Notes: a model not told the origin generated them from the sequence alone. DNA of 64,000 nt from Lactobacillus agrestimuris (GCF_943193025.1 NZ_CALPCQ010000004.1:24001-88000), one strand, 5' to 3'; shown: positions 38,493 through 48,529, counted from the first letter of the stretch. Made by a program: numbers and translations.

Positions 38493-39931
38493 TGAATTAC
38501 TTAAACGAAACTATTGACTCATTAAACAAAAAACTTGCCAGTGGTGAACTTTCAGCAGAAGATTTAGCAAAAGCTACTACTGAAAACATTAAGGAAACTG
38601 ACAAGAAGTTAAACGCTTGGATTACTGTTGAAGATGATGCAAAACCTGCAGAAAATCTTAACTTTGCTAAGAATAAATTGGCTGGTATTCCAATTGCTAT
38701 TAAGGACAACATTGTAACTAACGGTGTTAAGACTACTGCAGCAAGTCATATTTTGGATAATTTTATGCCAATGTATGATGCAACTGTAATCACTAAGTTA
38801 AAGGATGCACAAGCTACCTTTGTTGGTAAAACCAACATGGATGAATTTGCGATGGGTTCTTCAACTGAACACTCATACTTTGGTGCAACCCACAACCCTT
38901 GGAACTTAGATAAGGTTCCTGGTGGTTCATCTGGTGGTTCTGCAGCAGCAGTTGCTGGTGGTCAAGTTGTAGCCGCACTTGGTTCAGATACTGGTGGTTC
39001 AATTCGTCAACCAGCTGCTTTTAATGGTATTTTTGGTATTAAACCAACTTATGGTCGTGTATCACGTTGGGGTCTTATTGCGTTTGCTTCATCACTTGAC
39101 CAAATTGGTGTAATGACTAAGCGTGTTAAGGACTCTGCTGAAGTTTTAAACGTAATTGCTGGTGGTGATGAACACGACTCAACTGTATCAACTCGTGAAG
39201 TACCAGACTTTACTAAGTTTATTGGTCAAGATGTTAAGGGGCTTCGTGTAGCTGTTCCTAAGGAATACATGGATGCAGTTAGTGGTGAAATGCGTGAAGT
39301 GATTCAAAAGCAAATTGATACTTTGAAGGATGCTGGTGCAATTATTAACGAAGTTTCACTTCCACATACTAAGTATGTTGTTCCAACATACTACATTGTT
39401 GCTTCAAGTGAAGCTTCATCAAACCTTCAAAGATACGATGGTATTCGATACGGCTATCGTGCTAAGGATGCTAAGAACTTGCTTGATGTTTACCTTAAGT
39501 CACGTTCAGAAGGATTTGGTACAGAAGTTAAGCGTCGTATTATGCTTGGTTCATTCGCCCTTTCAGCAGGTTCATACGACAAGTTCTTTAGACAAGCTGC
39601 TAAGGTTAGAACTTTGATCTGCAACGACTTCGAAAAGATTTTTGCAGAAAATGACGTAATCGTTGGACCAACAACTACTGAACCAGCATTTGGTATTGGT
39701 GAAGAAGTATCTGACCCAATTAAGATGTACAACAACGATATTTTGACAATTTCGGCTAACTTGGCAGGTATTCCTGCAGCTAGTGTTCCAGCAGGTTTAG
39801 TTGATGGAATGCCAGTCGGCTTACAAGTTATGGCTAAGCGTTTCGATGAAGGTAGCGTCTTCAGAGTTGCTGACTTTATTGAACGTTCTAACAAGTTTTA
39901 TGAAAAAACACCAACTGCAATGGAGGATTAA
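38492..39931 (+). CDS. gatA: Asp/Glu-tRNA amidotransferase subunit A
   Basis: The 479-residue amidase-signature subunit releases ammonia from glutamine. Seen: catalytic Lys in IAIKDNI, Gly/Ser-rich [15 protein letters not shown] and the nucleophile Ser in [14 protein letters not shown], then [11 protein letters not shown]. Full family length. It is indispensable here because Gln-tRNA is made by transamidation in lactobacilli. Codon use is strongly biased, as for gatB. Confidence 0.97.
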   Translation: MNYLNETIDSLNKKLASGELSAEDLAKATTENIKETDKKLNAWITVEDDAKPAENLNFAKNKLAGIPIAIKDNIVTNGVKTTAASHILDNFMPMYDATVITKLKDAQATFVGKTNMDEFAMGSSTEHSYFGATHNPWNLDKVPGGSSGGSAAAVAGGQVVAALGSDTGGSIRQPAAFNGIFGIKPTYGRVSRWGLIAFASSLDQIGVMTKRVKDSAEVLNVIAGGDEHDSTVSTREVPDFTKFIGQDVKGLRVAVPKEYMDAVSGEMREVIQKQIDTLKDAGAIINEVSLPHTKYVVPTYYIVASSEASSNLQRYDGIRYGYRAKDAKNLLDVYLKSRSEGFGTEVKRRIMLGSFALSAGSYDKFFRQAAKVRTLICNDFEKIFAENDVIVGPTTTEPAFGIGEEVSDPIKMYNNDILTISANLAGIPAASVPAGLVDGMPVGLQVMAKRFDEGSVFRVADFIERSNKFYEKTPTAMED

Positions 39932-39935
39932 TTGA

Positions 39936-41366
39936 ATGAATTTTAAATCGACTATCGGACTAGAAGTCCACTTCGAATTAAAGACCAAGAGTAAGATTTT
40001 CTCTCCTTCGCCAGTATCATATGGTGCTAAGCCGAACACAGAGACAAACGTAATTGACTGGGCTATGCCTGGTGTCTTGCCAATGGTTAACAAAGACGTA
40101 TACCGTTTAGGTATTATGGTAGCTTTGGCAACTAACGCACATGTTTTGCCAACTACTCACTTCGACCGTAAGAACTATTTCTATCCTGATAACCCAAAGG
40201 CTTACCAAATTACTCAGTTCTTCCAACCACTTGCTCGTGACGGTTACATCGAAGTTGAAGTTAATGGTAAAAAGAAGCGCATCGGTATCCATGAAATGCA
40301 CATCGAAGAAGATGCCGGTAAGAACACTCACGGAACCAATGGTTTCTCATATGTTGACTTAAACCGTCAAGGTGTTCCACTTCTTGAAGTTGTTTCTGAA
40401 CCAGATATGGAAACTCCAGAAGAAGCTTACGCATACCTTGAAAAATTACGTAAGATTGTTCAATTTACTGGCGCTTCAGACGTTAAGATGGAAGAAGGTT
40501 CAATGCGTGTTGATACCAACATTTCTATCCGTCCTGCTGGTCAAAAAGAACTTGGTACTAAGGTCGAAATGAAGAACTTGAACTCATTTGATCACGTACG
40601 TCGTTCACTTGCTTATGAACAAAAGCGTCAAGAACAAGTTCTTTTATCAGGTGGTAGAATTCAAGTTTCAACTCGTCGTTTTGATGAAGCAACTGGTAAG
40701 ACTGTGCTTGAACGTGTTAAGGAAGGTGCGGCAGATTACCGTTACTTCCCAGAACCTGATATTGCACCAGACCACATTAGTCAAGAATGGATCGATGAGA
40801 TTGCCAAGACTCTTCCTAAGTCAGCATATGAACGTTATGATGACTATGTAAATAAGTTTGGTATTAAGCCATACGATGCAAATGTTTTGCTTCAAACTAA
40901 GGAAAGTTCAGACTTCTTCGATGCAGCCGTAGCAGCTGGTGCAGACCCAACTCTTGCAGCTAACTGGATGAACACTCAAGTTAATGGTTACTTAAACGAT
41001 AACCGTGTTGAACTTGCTGATGTAAAACTTACTCCAGAAAACTTAGCTAAAATGATCGAATTGATCAAGGATGGTACTATTTCATCCAAGATCGCTAAGA
41101 AGGTCTTTGCTGAAACTATCGAAAACGGTACTGATCCTAAGAAGTATGTTGAAGAAAAGGGGATGGTTCAATTATCAGACCTTTCAGTTCTTGAACCAAT
41201 GGTTAAGAAGGTTGTTGATAATAACCCTCAATCTGTTGAAGACTTCAAGAATGGTAAGGACCGTGCTATTGGATTCTTGGTTGGTCAAATCATGAAGGAA
41301 ACTCGTGGTAAGGCAAACCCTAAGGTTGTTAATAAGCTCCTTAACAAGGAACTCGCAAGTCGTTAA
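39936..41366 (+). CDS. gatB: Asp/Glu-tRNA amidotransferase subunit B
   Basis: The 476-residue subunit binds the misacylated tRNA and holds the kinase/transamidase site. Seen: [21 protein letters not shown], the [11 protein letters not shown] phosphotransfer motif, [27 protein letters not shown], and a C-terminal YqeY-like tail domain. It is 4 bp behind gatA. Confidence 0.97.
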   Translation: MNFKSTIGLEVHFELKTKSKIFSPSPVSYGAKPNTETNVIDWAMPGVLPMVNKDVYRLGIMVALATNAHVLPTTHFDRKNYFYPDNPKAYQITQFFQPLARDGYIEVEVNGKKKRIGIHEMHIEEDAGKNTHGTNGFSYVDLNRQGVPLLEVVSEPDMETPEEAYAYLEKLRKIVQFTGASDVKMEEGSMRVDTNISIRPAGQKELGTKVEMKNLNSFDHVRRSLAYEQKRQEQVLLSGGRIQVSTRRFDEATGKTVLERVKEGAADYRYFPEPDIAPDHISQEWIDEIAKTLPKSAYERYDDYVNKFGIKPYDANVLLQTKESSDFFDAAVAAGADPTLAANWMNTQVNGYLNDNRVELADVKLTPENLAKMIELIKDGTISSKIAKKVFAETIENGTDPKKYVEEKGMVQLSDLSVLEPMVKKVVDNNPQSVEDFKNGKDRAIGFLVGQIMKETRGKANPKVVNKLLNKELASR

Positions 41367-41392
41367 TTTTATAGAAAAACTAGGTAGTAATT

Positions 41393-42322
41393 ATGACTAA
41401 GAAAGCAAGATTAATTTATAATCCTGTCTCAGGTCACGAACAAATGCCAAAGAATGTGGCCGATATTTTGGATGTTTTAGAACAGGCTGGTTATGAAGCT
41501 AGTGCCTTTAGAACAACTCCTAAGCCAATGAGTGCTCAAAATGAAGCAACACGTGCAGCCGAAGAAGGCTTCGATTTAATTGTTGCTGCAGGTGGAGATG
41601 GAACCATTAATGAAGTTGTTAATGGTTTGGCATTTTTGGAAAAGAGACCCAAAATGGCGATTATTCCAGCCGGTACAACAAATGATTATGCGCGTGCTTT
41701 GGCTATTCCACGTGATGATATCTTAGAAGCTGCGAAAGTTATTTTAAAGAATAATAGCCGCAAGATGGATATCGGAAAGGCTAATTTTGGCGATCGAACA
41801 CAATACTTTGTAAATATTGCTGCTAGTGGTTCATTAACTGAACTTACATATGGTGTTCCTTCGGAAGTTAAGTCAGCACTTGGCTATGCAGCATACTTAA
41901 TTAAAGGTGCTGAAATGCTTCCGAGACTTACTTCAAATGAAATGCGTCTAACTTATGATGATGGCGTATATGAAGGTAAGTTATCAATGTTTCTTTTAGG
42001 AATGACCAATTCAATTGGTGGTTTTGAACAGATCATGCCGGATGCTCAACTTAGCGATGGGTTATTCCAATTGATTGTGGTAAAACCATCTGATCCAGTT
42101 AATATGATGAAATTAATGGCTCTTGCATTGAATGGTAAGCATGTAGATGATCCAAATATCATTTACACTAAGACTACAAGTCTTAAGGCAGAATTGATAG
42201 GGGAAAGTAAGGATACTGAATTACCGGTAAACCTTGATGGTGAAATTGGTGGTTATTGTCCAGTAACTTTTGAAAACATGAAACAACATATTGAATTCTT
42301 TGTTGGTGGACCAGAAAATTAA
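41393..42322 (+). CDS. dagK: Diacylglycerol kinase
   Basis: The 309-residue soluble lipid kinase recycles diacylglycerol, the by-product of lipoteichoic acid synthesis, to phosphatidate. Seen: IYNPVSG opening, GGDGTINEV nucleotide loop (67-75), IPAGTTNDYARAL, and the C-terminal LPVNLDGEI motif. Last gene of the pcrA-gat operon, ending at a strong terminator. Confidence 0.93.
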   Translation: MTKKARLIYNPVSGHEQMPKNVADILDVLEQAGYEASAFRTTPKPMSAQNEATRAAEEGFDLIVAAGGDGTINEVVNGLAFLEKRPKMAIIPAGTTNDYARALAIPRDDILEAAKVILKNNSRKMDIGKANFGDRTQYFVNIAASGSLTELTYGVPSEVKSALGYAAYLIKGAEMLPRLTSNEMRLTYDDGVYEGKLSMFLLGMTNSIGGFEQIMPDAQLSDGLFQLIVVKPSDPVNMMKLMALALNGKHVDDPNIIYTKTTSLKAELIGESKDTELPVNLDGEIGGYCPVTFENMKQHIEFFVGGPEN

Positions 42323-42332
42323 TGACATAAAT

Positions 42333-42366
42333 AAAAGAGGATTAGCACGAAGCTAATCCTCTTTTT
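42333..42366. terminator. Bidirectional terminator between dagK and the BI-1 gene
   Basis: AAAAGAGGATTAGC (42333-42346) pairs perfectly with GCTAATCCTCTTTT (42352-42365). Confidence 0.92.
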
Positions 42367-42381
42367 TGCATATTCAATTTT

Positions 42382-43086
42382 TTATCTGTCGCTGCTCATA
42401 CCAAAGATTTGAAGTAAGAACATAAAGATGTTAATGAAATCAAGGTATAAGTTAAGAGCACCCATGATTGCAAGTGAACTATCAGATACTTGACCATTGT
42501 AACTTGAGTAAATGCGCTTAGCACTGTGAGCATCGTAGGCAATCCAAAGAGTAAAGATAATTACGCCGATGAATGAGAAGATGTAAGTTACTGCAGCGCT
42601 GTGTAAGAAAAGATTTACAAGCCAAGCTACTAAGAAACCGATAGTTGCTGCACCGAGATATGAACCCCAGTTGGTTAAGTCACGTTTAGTGAATGTACCA
42701 AATAATGCCATTGCAGCGAAGATTGCAGCTGCTGAAACAAATGCACCACCGATTTGAGCACTAGTAAAAGCACCAGCGATAAATGAAAATTCAAAACCGT
42801 ATACAACGGATAGAATCATTAATAATACGAATCCCAATCCTGGATTTGCTGCGGCTTTAAAGCTGATACCAAGACATAGGAAAATTGGTACGATAACTAC
42901 GATCCAGTAAACAGCTTGTGGCATAGTAGCAAGTGCATTTGAGAAAAGTGTAGTGGTGATATAAGCAGTAGCTGCAGAAACAAGTACTGCGAGTACCATC
43001 AAACTGTACATTTTAGTCAAAAAACTGTTAACAGCAGATATATCTTGAACGTGTTTACGTTCAGGATTTGGTGAGAAATTGTCCAT
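42382..43086 (-). CDS. Bax inhibitor-1 family membrane protein
   Basis: The 234-residue protein has seven membrane segments. The family features are the cytoplasmic N-terminus, the VYGFEFSFIAGAF segment, the acidic helix DAHSAKRIYSSY, and the last hydrophobic segment ALNLYLDFINIFMFLLQIF. Homologue YetJ of Bacillus is a pH-sensitive calcium leak channel. A GAGGGGAT ribosome site precedes the ATG. Single gene. Confidence 0.9.
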   Translation of the reverse strand: MDNFSPNPERKHVQDISAVNSFLTKMYSLMVLAVLVSAATAYITTTLFSNALATMPQAVYWIVVIVPIFLCLGISFKAAANPGLGFVLLMILSVVYGFEFSFIAGAFTSAQIGGAFVSAAAIFAAMALFGTFTKRDLTNWGSYLGAATIGFLVAWLVNLFLHSAAVTYIFSFIGVIIFTLWIAYDAHSAKRIYSSYNGQVSDSSLAIMGALNLYLDFINIFMFLLQIFGMSSDR

Positions 43087-43179
43087 AAAAAAATCCCCTC
43101 TACTCTATATTTATATATACGACTACATAAATTATCATAAAAATAGAGAGGACTAAAGTCAAATTGTTGAATTTAATAA

Positions 43180-44556
43180 TTATTTAGTTTGTTTCTTTGC
43201 CCATTTCAAGCCGATTCCAGTAATACCACTTAAAATAGAGAAGATTGGTGAAAGTAGACTAAAGAAGGTAAATGGTAAGAAGCTAAGAACGGGAACTCCC
43301 AAAGTTGAAGCAGCGAATGATCCAGCAACTCCCCAAGGAATAAGGTAGTTGATAACACTACCACCATCTTCAAGGACACGGCTAAGTGCAAGGGGTGAGA
43401 GGCCAAGCTTGTCGTATGCGACTTTGAAGGCACGACCTGGTAAGATTACTGAAAGGTATTGTTCACCAACGAAAAGGTTAATTCCGATACCAGATAAAAT
43501 AGTTACGGTAATCAATTTACCTGGAGTATTAAGATGAGATACCAGTGGATCCATTGCACTTTGAACAATTTTGAACTTCATAAGCATACCGCCAAGAGAA
43601 AGAGTAGAAATGATCAAAGCAACGGTTCCCATCATGCTGGAAATACCACCACGAGTAAGAAGTGCATTAACAGAAGCATCACTAGTTTTAGCGACGAAAC
43701 CATTAAGAATTAAATTGTTTAATCCTGAAACAGAAGTATGTGGATCTTGAATGAAAATCATAATTACTGTGGCAGCAATGTTAATAAATAAGGTAGGAAT
43801 AGCAGGAATCTTTCTCCACGCACAAATTAACATTAATATAATTGGAACAGCAGCCCACCAGTTGATAACAAATTGGCTTTGTAAGATTGATGAAGTGTGT
43901 TCAATCTTGCCTAAATTTGAATTACCACTGTTACCTAAAATCCAGAAAAGAATAAATGAAACAAGAAAGGCTGGAATTGTGGACCACATCATATTTTTGA
44001 TATGAGCGAAAAGTTCGCTTTCAGCAACAGCTGAAGAAAGGTTAGTTGAGTCCGAAAGTGGAGACATCTTATCGCCAAATACCGCACCTGAGATAATTGC
44101 ACCAGCAACTAAAGCTGGGTTAGCATTCATGCTGGTACCGATACCAAAAAGTGCAATACCAACAGTTGAGATGGTAGTAAAACCACTACCGACAGCAGTA
44201 CCAATAATGGCACAAACAATGAAAACAGATGGGATGAAGAATGAACCACTAATAAGTTTGAAACCAAGGACCATAATTGATGGTATGATTCCAGCTTTGA
44301 TCCAAAGACCAATCAAGGCACCGATTAAGATAAAAATAAAGATTGGAATAATTGCAACGGCAATACCTTCTTTAATTCCGTCTTGGATTTCTTCCCATGT
44401 AAAACCTTTAAATTTAGCCCAGAAAGTTAACAAAAGAACAGTAAACAATACTGGAACTTCTGGTGACAAACCAAATTTAATAACCGCAAATCCTAGAATC
44501 ATCAAGAGAATTGCGAGAATGGTTAATGATTCTGCAAAAGAGACTTTCTTTTTCAT
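43180..44556 (-). CDS. nhaC: NhaC-family antiporter / probable amino acid transporter
   Basis: The 458-residue polytopic protein has about 11-12 membrane segments and NhaC hallmarks GTAVGSGFTTISTVGIAL, GDKMSPLSDSTNLSSA and VGEQYLSVILPGR. NhaC exchangers swap Na+ for H+, and related proteins under amino-acid-responsive T-boxes are predicted tyrosine transporters (TyrT/YheL type). The T-box leader directly upstream favours a role in amino acid uptake over simple sodium export. The GGAGGAA ribosome site lies after the leader terminator. Confidence 0.85.
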   Translation of the reverse strand: MKKKVSFAESLTILAILLMILGFAVIKFGLSPEVPVLFTVLLLTFWAKFKGFTWEEIQDGIKEGIAVAIIPIFIFILIGALIGLWIKAGIIPSIMVLGFKLISGSFFIPSVFIVCAIIGTAVGSGFTTISTVGIALFGIGTSMNANPALVAGAIISGAVFGDKMSPLSDSTNLSSAVAESELFAHIKNMMWSTIPAFLVSFILFWILGNSGNSNLGKIEHTSSILQSQFVINWWAAVPIILMLICAWRKIPAIPTLFINIAATVIMIFIQDPHTSVSGLNNLILNGFVAKTSDASVNALLTRGGISSMMGTVALIISTLSLGGMLMKFKIVQSAMDPLVSHLNTPGKLITVTILSGIGINLFVGEQYLSVILPGRAFKVAYDKLGLSPLALSRVLEDGGSVINYLIPWGVAGSFAASTLGVPVLSFLPFTFFSLLSPIFSILSGITGIGLKWAKKQTK

Positions 44557-44572
44557 AATTCTTCCTCCAAAT

Positions 44573-44828
44573 AAAAAATCCCGCTGACTATTTTAGTCAA
44601 CGGGACGATTGATAACCGTGGTACCACCCAGTTTATGAGCATAAGAACTCAAACTCTATCAGATGATAACGGTTCTGAATATTTCCGAACAATTTTAAAA
44701 ACGTTGTAATTCATAAACTCCGCCTGTCTGGCTCACACTAACCGCCAGTTCTCTGAACGCTGAACGAAGTCACTACTTATTCGTTTATTGTTGGTCATTA
44801 TGATAGCAAGATTAAAAAAAGCTGTCAA
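44573..44828 (-). promoter_or_regulatory. T-box leader with promoter and terminator
   Basis: On the minus strand TTGACA (44828-44823), 17 bp and TATCAT (44805-44800) form the promoter. The leader (start about 44794) has a stem I with AGTA, an AGAGA bulge, and the apical loop GGTTAGTGTGA closed by CTGGC/GCCAG. The T-box core AACTGGGTGGTACCACGG matches the conserved box that binds the uncharged tRNA end. The terminator TCCCG-TGACTA hairpin plus T6 lies at 44605-44573. The specifier lies in GAATTACAACG: UAC (Tyr, 44708-44706) is best supported by context; UUA (Leu) is the alternative. Confidence 0.88.
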
Positions 44829-44909
44829 TAGTTTAATTAGAAAATTGTGTTTAAATTTCTTACATTGTAAAATAGTAAGCAGGTATTTTTTTAGAAATGA
44901 GCGACATAT

Positions 44910-46256
44910 ATGGAAAAAAATCAAATCGTAGAATTAGAAATTACAGATCTTTCATACGAAGCAATGGGAGTTGCTCATTATGAAGGTTTAACAATTTTTG
45001 TAAATAATGCTCTTCCTGGTGAAGTAGTAAAGGCTAAAATCTTGAAGGTGAAGAAAAAGTTCGCCTTTGCTAAGATCGAAGAAATTATCAAAGAAAGCCC
45101 AGATCGAATCACTGTTAAGCTTAACCAATGGGTACAAACCGGTTTGGCTTCACTTGCTCACATTAAGTATTCAAGTCAGCTTGATTTTAAACGCAATCAG
45201 GTTGTTAACTTGCTTCATAAGGCAGGAATGGACGACATTAAGGTTAATGCAACTTTGCCAAGCCCTGAAGAAACAGGCTACCGTAACAAGGCGCAAGTGC
45301 CAGTTCGTGAAGTTAAGGGACAACTTGAAATCGGATTTTTCAGACGTCATTCACATGATTTAGTGCCAATGACCAATTTCTTTACAACTGATCCAGAAAT
45401 TGATCGTGTACTTGTGGCAACTCGTGATATTTTACGTAAGTATCATGTTCCAGCTTATGATGAACTTCATCACAAGGGTGAAGTTCGTTATCTTGAAGTT
45501 CGCCGTAGTCGTGCAACTGGCGAAATCATGGTTATTTTGGTTTGCCTTCATAAGGACTTTGAAAACTTGGCAAATGTTGCGAGAGAAATTAGTGAAATCG
45601 ATGGTGTAACTAGCGTAATTTTGAATCACAATCCTAAGAAGACTAATGTGATTTTAGGTAATCACGACTATGTTTTAGCAGGAGAAGATCATATTACCGA
45701 TAAAATTGGTGACGTAAAGTTTAATATTTCACCTAAGTCATTCTTCCAAATTAATTCACTTCAGACACCTCGTCTTTATAATTTAGCAATTGAAATGGCT
45801 GATCTTAACAAAGATGATGTTGTGATCGATGCCTATTCTGGTATTGGTACTATTGGTCTTACTGTAGCTAAGCACGTTAAGGCGGTTCGCGGGATGGAAA
45901 CTATTAAGGATGCCGTGCGGGATGCTAACAATAATGCTAAGCTTAACGGTATCCACAATGCTAAATATGTGACTGGCAAGGCTGAAGAAGTGATGCCACG
46001 TTGGGCAAATGAAGGACTCAAGACTGATGTAATCTTTGTTGATCCACCAAGAAAGGGTCTTACGCTAGAATTTATTGATGCTGCAGTTGCAACTAAGCCT
46101 AAGAAGATTGTGTACATTTCATGTAATCCAGCAACGCAGGTTAGAGATCTTGAGTTGTTTAAGGAAAACGGATATAACTTTAGCGAGATTACTCCAGTGG
46201 ATATGTTCCCACAGACACCACATGTTGAGAGTGTTACTGTGCTTGAACGGAGGTAA
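44910..46256 (+). CDS. rlmD: 23S rRNA uracil-C5 methyltransferase (RlmD/RlmCD-like)
   Basis: The 448-residue class has an N-terminal TRAM RNA-binding domain (about 1-58), a linker, and a SAM-dependent methyltransferase domain with DAYSGIGTIGL, DPPRKGL, and catalytic Cys in ISCNPATQ. Members make m5U in 23S rRNA. The four cysteines that hold the 4Fe-4S cluster in E. coli RlmD are absent; their place is taken by WVQTGLASLAHIKY. The ATG at 44910 lacks a good Shine-Dalgarno. Divergent from nhaC. It leads into the crcB pair with 5 bp spacing. Confidence 0.9.
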   Translation: MEKNQIVELEITDLSYEAMGVAHYEGLTIFVNNALPGEVVKAKILKVKKKFAFAKIEEIIKESPDRITVKLNQWVQTGLASLAHIKYSSQLDFKRNQVVNLLHKAGMDDIKVNATLPSPEETGYRNKAQVPVREVKGQLEIGFFRRHSHDLVPMTNFFTTDPEIDRVLVATRDILRKYHVPAYDELHHKGEVRYLEVRRSRATGEIMVILVCLHKDFENLANVAREISEIDGVTSVILNHNPKKTNVILGNHDYVLAGEDHITDKIGDVKFNISPKSFFQINSLQTPRLYNLAIEMADLNKDDVVIDAYSGIGTIGLTVAKHVKAVRGMETIKDAVRDANNNAKLNGIHNAKYVTGKAEEVMPRWANEGLKTDVIFVDPPRKGLTLEFIDAAVATKPKKIVYISCNPATQVRDLELFKENGYNFSEITPVDMFPQTPHVESVTVLERR

Positions 46257-46261
46257 AATGA

Positions 46262-46651
46262 ATGTCAGATAAATTAAAGAATTATCTCAGCGTGGGTATT
46301 TTTGCATTCTTTGGAGGCGCGCTACGCTGTTATTTAGGAACATTATGGCAGTCAAGTGGCGATATGGTAGCAAATGTTACAGGTTGCTTTTTGCTGGCGT
46401 TTCTAACTTATTTTTATCTGCAATTTCGAGAAGGAAAAGATTGGTTGAATACTGGACTTTCAACTGGATTTGTTGGTTCTTTTACAACTTTCTCAAGTTT
46501 TAATTTGGATACTTTGAAGTATTTGCAAGCTGGAGATGGTAAATCCGCATTTTTATTCTTTTTCGGGTCAATTGTATTAGGTTTGCTTTTTGCGGTGATT
46601 GGCATGTGGCTTGGAAATCTGGCTGGAATGAAGTTGGCAGGTGACAAGTGA
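46262..46651 (+). CDS. crcB: Fluoride channel CrcB, subunit 1
   Basis: The 129-residue protein has four membrane segments and Fluc signatures: GGALRCYLG, NVTGCFLLAF, and GFVGSFTTFSSF with the twin Phe box. Fluc channels are dual-topology dimers; neighbouring paralogues usually assemble as heterodimers. It exports toxic fluoride. Transcribed with rlmD; no fluoride riboswitch is visible upstream. Confidence 0.93.
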   Translation: MSDKLKNYLSVGIFAFFGGALRCYLGTLWQSSGDMVANVTGCFLLAFLTYFYLQFREGKDWLNTGLSTGFVGSFTTFSSFNLDTLKYLQAGDGKSAFLFFFGSIVLGLLFAVIGMWLGNLAGMKLAGDK

Positions 46652-47007
46652 TGGTAGTTGTAACTGCGGGTGTAGGCGCGATTTTTGGCGCAATTGTTAG
46701 ATATGCAATCACGAATTATGGTAAAGCCCATTGGTCAAGGAATTTTCCTTATGCAACTTTACTCATTAACTTAACTGGTGCCTTTATTTTGGGATTTTTA
46801 TTTACTTTAAAACTTCCAATTTTTCCTTATGCATTCTTAGCAACGGGAATTTTGGGAGGATATACCACTTTCTCAACGCTGAATACAGAGCTGCTTAGCA
46901 AAATTGATGACAAAAAATACTCTATCTTTTGGCTTTATCTTTTGACTTCTTATCTAGGCGGAATTATTTTGGTTTATCTTGGCTTCTTGTTAGGTAATCT
47001 AATTTAA
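46651..47007 (+). CDS. crcB: Fluoride channel CrcB, subunit 2
   Basis: The 118-residue partner has GAIVRYAI, NLTGAFILGF, and GILGGYTTFSTL. The ATG at 46651 overlaps the previous stop (TGATG) and is six bases behind AGGTGA; a GTG three bases earlier is less well placed. Opposite membrane orientation to subunit 1 is expected from the charge pattern of paired CrcB proteins. Confidence 0.93.
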   Translation: MVVVTAGVGAIFGAIVRYAITNYGKAHWSRNFPYATLLINLTGAFILGFLFTLKLPIFPYAFLATGILGGYTTFSTLNTELLSKIDDKKYSIFWLYLLTSYLGGIILVYLGFLLGNLI

Positions 47008-47014
47008 ATATTTT

Positions 47015-47045
47015 AAAAGCATGATACACGATCATGCTTTTTTTC
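47015..47045 (+). terminator. Terminator of the rlmD-crcB operon
   Basis: AAAAGCATGAT pairs with ATCATGCTTTT around ACACG, followed by T residues. Confidence 0.9.
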
Positions 47046-47151
47046 TACATTCAAACTTAATTTTAGGAGCAGTATAATTGATAAGCTAATATCTTTGAAT
47101 TTTTTAATTCTTAAAACAATAATATAAGTAGCAAGAGAGGAGAAGGTTAAA

Positions 47152-47499
47152 ATGAGAATCAGTAAATTAGTTGCAGGAATTTGCTTAAATGTTCTAGCAC
47201 TATGGCTTTTAATTGATGGTGTTGTAAATGGCTTTATGGGAGTATGGGCCAACCAAAATATTGTTAGTGGAGTTTTAGAAATCATTTTGGCAGGACTATT
47301 TATTGGAGCAGGAATAGTTTATATTGCGCTTGAAAATAGTGATGGTCTTGGCGGTGATATTACAGGTTTTGTTCTACTGATTCTTGGTGGCATTATTGGA
47401 ATTATAGGTGGATTCTATAATAAATGGATGTTTTTATATGCTGTTATTAGCTTAATCTTTGGAATTGGCTTCTTTGTATGGCATCTAAGAGAAAGATAA
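47152..47499 (+). CDS. Small four-helix membrane protein of unknown function
   Basis: The 115-residue protein has four hydrophobic segments (about 7-29, 36-60, 67-87 and 90-110) and short polar loops. GLY-rich helices recall DUF4064-like proteins but I cannot assign a family. AGAGAGGAGAAGG gives a strong ribosome site before ATG 47152. Single gene between two terminators. Confidence 0.75.
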   Translation: MRISKLVAGICLNVLALWLLIDGVVNGFMGVWANQNIVSGVLEIILAGLFIGAGIVYIALENSDGLGGDITGFVLLILGGIIGIIGGFYNKWMFLYAVISLIFGIGFFVWHLRER

Positions 47500-47544
47500 T
47501 AAATTAAATAATCAAAAAGTTATGATCAGCAAAATTAAACAAGA

Positions 47545-47585
47545 AAAAAGCATGAATTCTCAAATTGAGATTCATGCTTTTGTTT
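47545..47585. terminator. Bidirectional terminator
   Basis: AAAAGCATGAATTCTCAA pairs with TTGAGATTCATGCTTTT with one bulged base. It serves the membrane protein and glpF. Confidence 0.85.
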
Positions 47586-47598
47586 GATTTCAATAATT

Positions 47599-48351
47599 TT
47601 AAAGCCCAAATGAAAGTTTGTAGGCAAGGACACCTACAATTCCACCTAAGATAGGTGCAACTACAGGAACCCAACCATAGCCCCAGTGTGCATCAGACTT
47701 GTTAGGGATTGGTAAGAATGAGTAAACCAATCTTGGTCCGAGGTCACGAGCAGGGTTTAAGGCAGGACCAGTTGGACCACCAACTGCCATAACTAATGCA
47801 GTGATTAAGAATCCTACACCGATGTTGGCAATATCAACTGATTGCTTAAAGAACATACCACGGTATAAACCAACGGCAGCGAATAATAATACTCCAGTAC
47901 CGATAAATTCAGATACAAAACCATTCAATCGACTATTAGTTGAGTCACTGGTTGCAAAACATGCAAATACAATATTAGGATTCTGTGATTCCTTAATGTG
48001 TGGCCAGTAAACTGCCATAATAAGAAGTTGTCCAGCAATTGCTCCAAGCATTTGAGCAATAAGATATTGAACTACATGTGACCATGGGAATACGCCACCT
48101 ACTGCTTGTGCAACAGTAACGGCAGGATTAAGATGGTTACCTGAAATTGAACCAAACATCATTGCTGGGATCATAACACCAAAACCAAAACCGAAGGCAA
48201 TTAACAACCAACCACCGTTTGCTTTACCATCTTCAGGGTTTGCGGTGGTACCCTTTAAAAATGAGTTGGCAACTGCACCGTTACCAAATAAAACTAAAAT
48301 CATAGTACCGAAAAATTCAGCTATGTATTTCGCTATCCAAGTATGTTCCAT
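47599..48351 (-). CDS. glpF: Glycerol facilitator / aquaglyceroporin
   Basis: The 250-residue MIP channel has six membrane segments and both pore motifs: GNHLNPAVTV and ALNPARDLGPR. The Asp after the second NPAR (NPARD) marks the glycerol-permeable branch. It admits glycerol and possibly water, dihydroxyacetone or lactic acid. No glpK or dhaK lies next to it. A cre-like site with two mismatches (48488-48501) lies upstream. Confidence 0.93.
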   Translation of the reverse strand: MEHTWIAKYIAEFFGTMILVLFGNGAVANSFLKGTTANPEDGKANGGWLLIAFGFGFGVMIPAMMFGSISGNHLNPAVTVAQAVGGVFPWSHVVQYLIAQMLGAIAGQLLIMAVYWPHIKESQNPNIVFACFATSDSTNSRLNGFVSEFIGTGVLLFAAVGLYRGMFFKQSVDIANIGVGFLITALVMAVGGPTGPALNPARDLGPRLVYSFLPIPNKSDAHWGYGWVPVVAPILGGIVGVLAYKLSFGL

Positions 48352-48482
48352 AAAAGTACTTTTTCCTTCCTCTGAAAAAATAGATGAAAAATAAACTGCA
48401 AGAAAAAGTATACCGAAAACTCGGCGTGAAACATAGTCTTTTTTTAAAATATTTTTTAAGATTTTTAAGAAAAAATTATTTC

Positions 48483-48512
48483 TTTACACTAACCGCTTTC
48501 AAGAGTGATAAT
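48483..48512 (+). promoter_or_regulatory. Promoter of exporter gene 1 with cre-like element
   Basis: TTTACA (48483-48488) and GATAAT (48507-48512) are spaced 18 bp. ACTAACCGCTTTCA (48488-48501) differs from the cre consensus at two positions and lies in the spacer. It could also act on the divergent glpF. Confidence 0.45.
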
Positions 48513-48529
48513 TTAATGTACTAGTAGAT

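Noticed and set aside
44129-44587. 152-codon plus-strand ORF across nhaC
   Set aside because: Antisense shadow of a membrane protein gene that also runs into the T-box terminator; no ribosome site.
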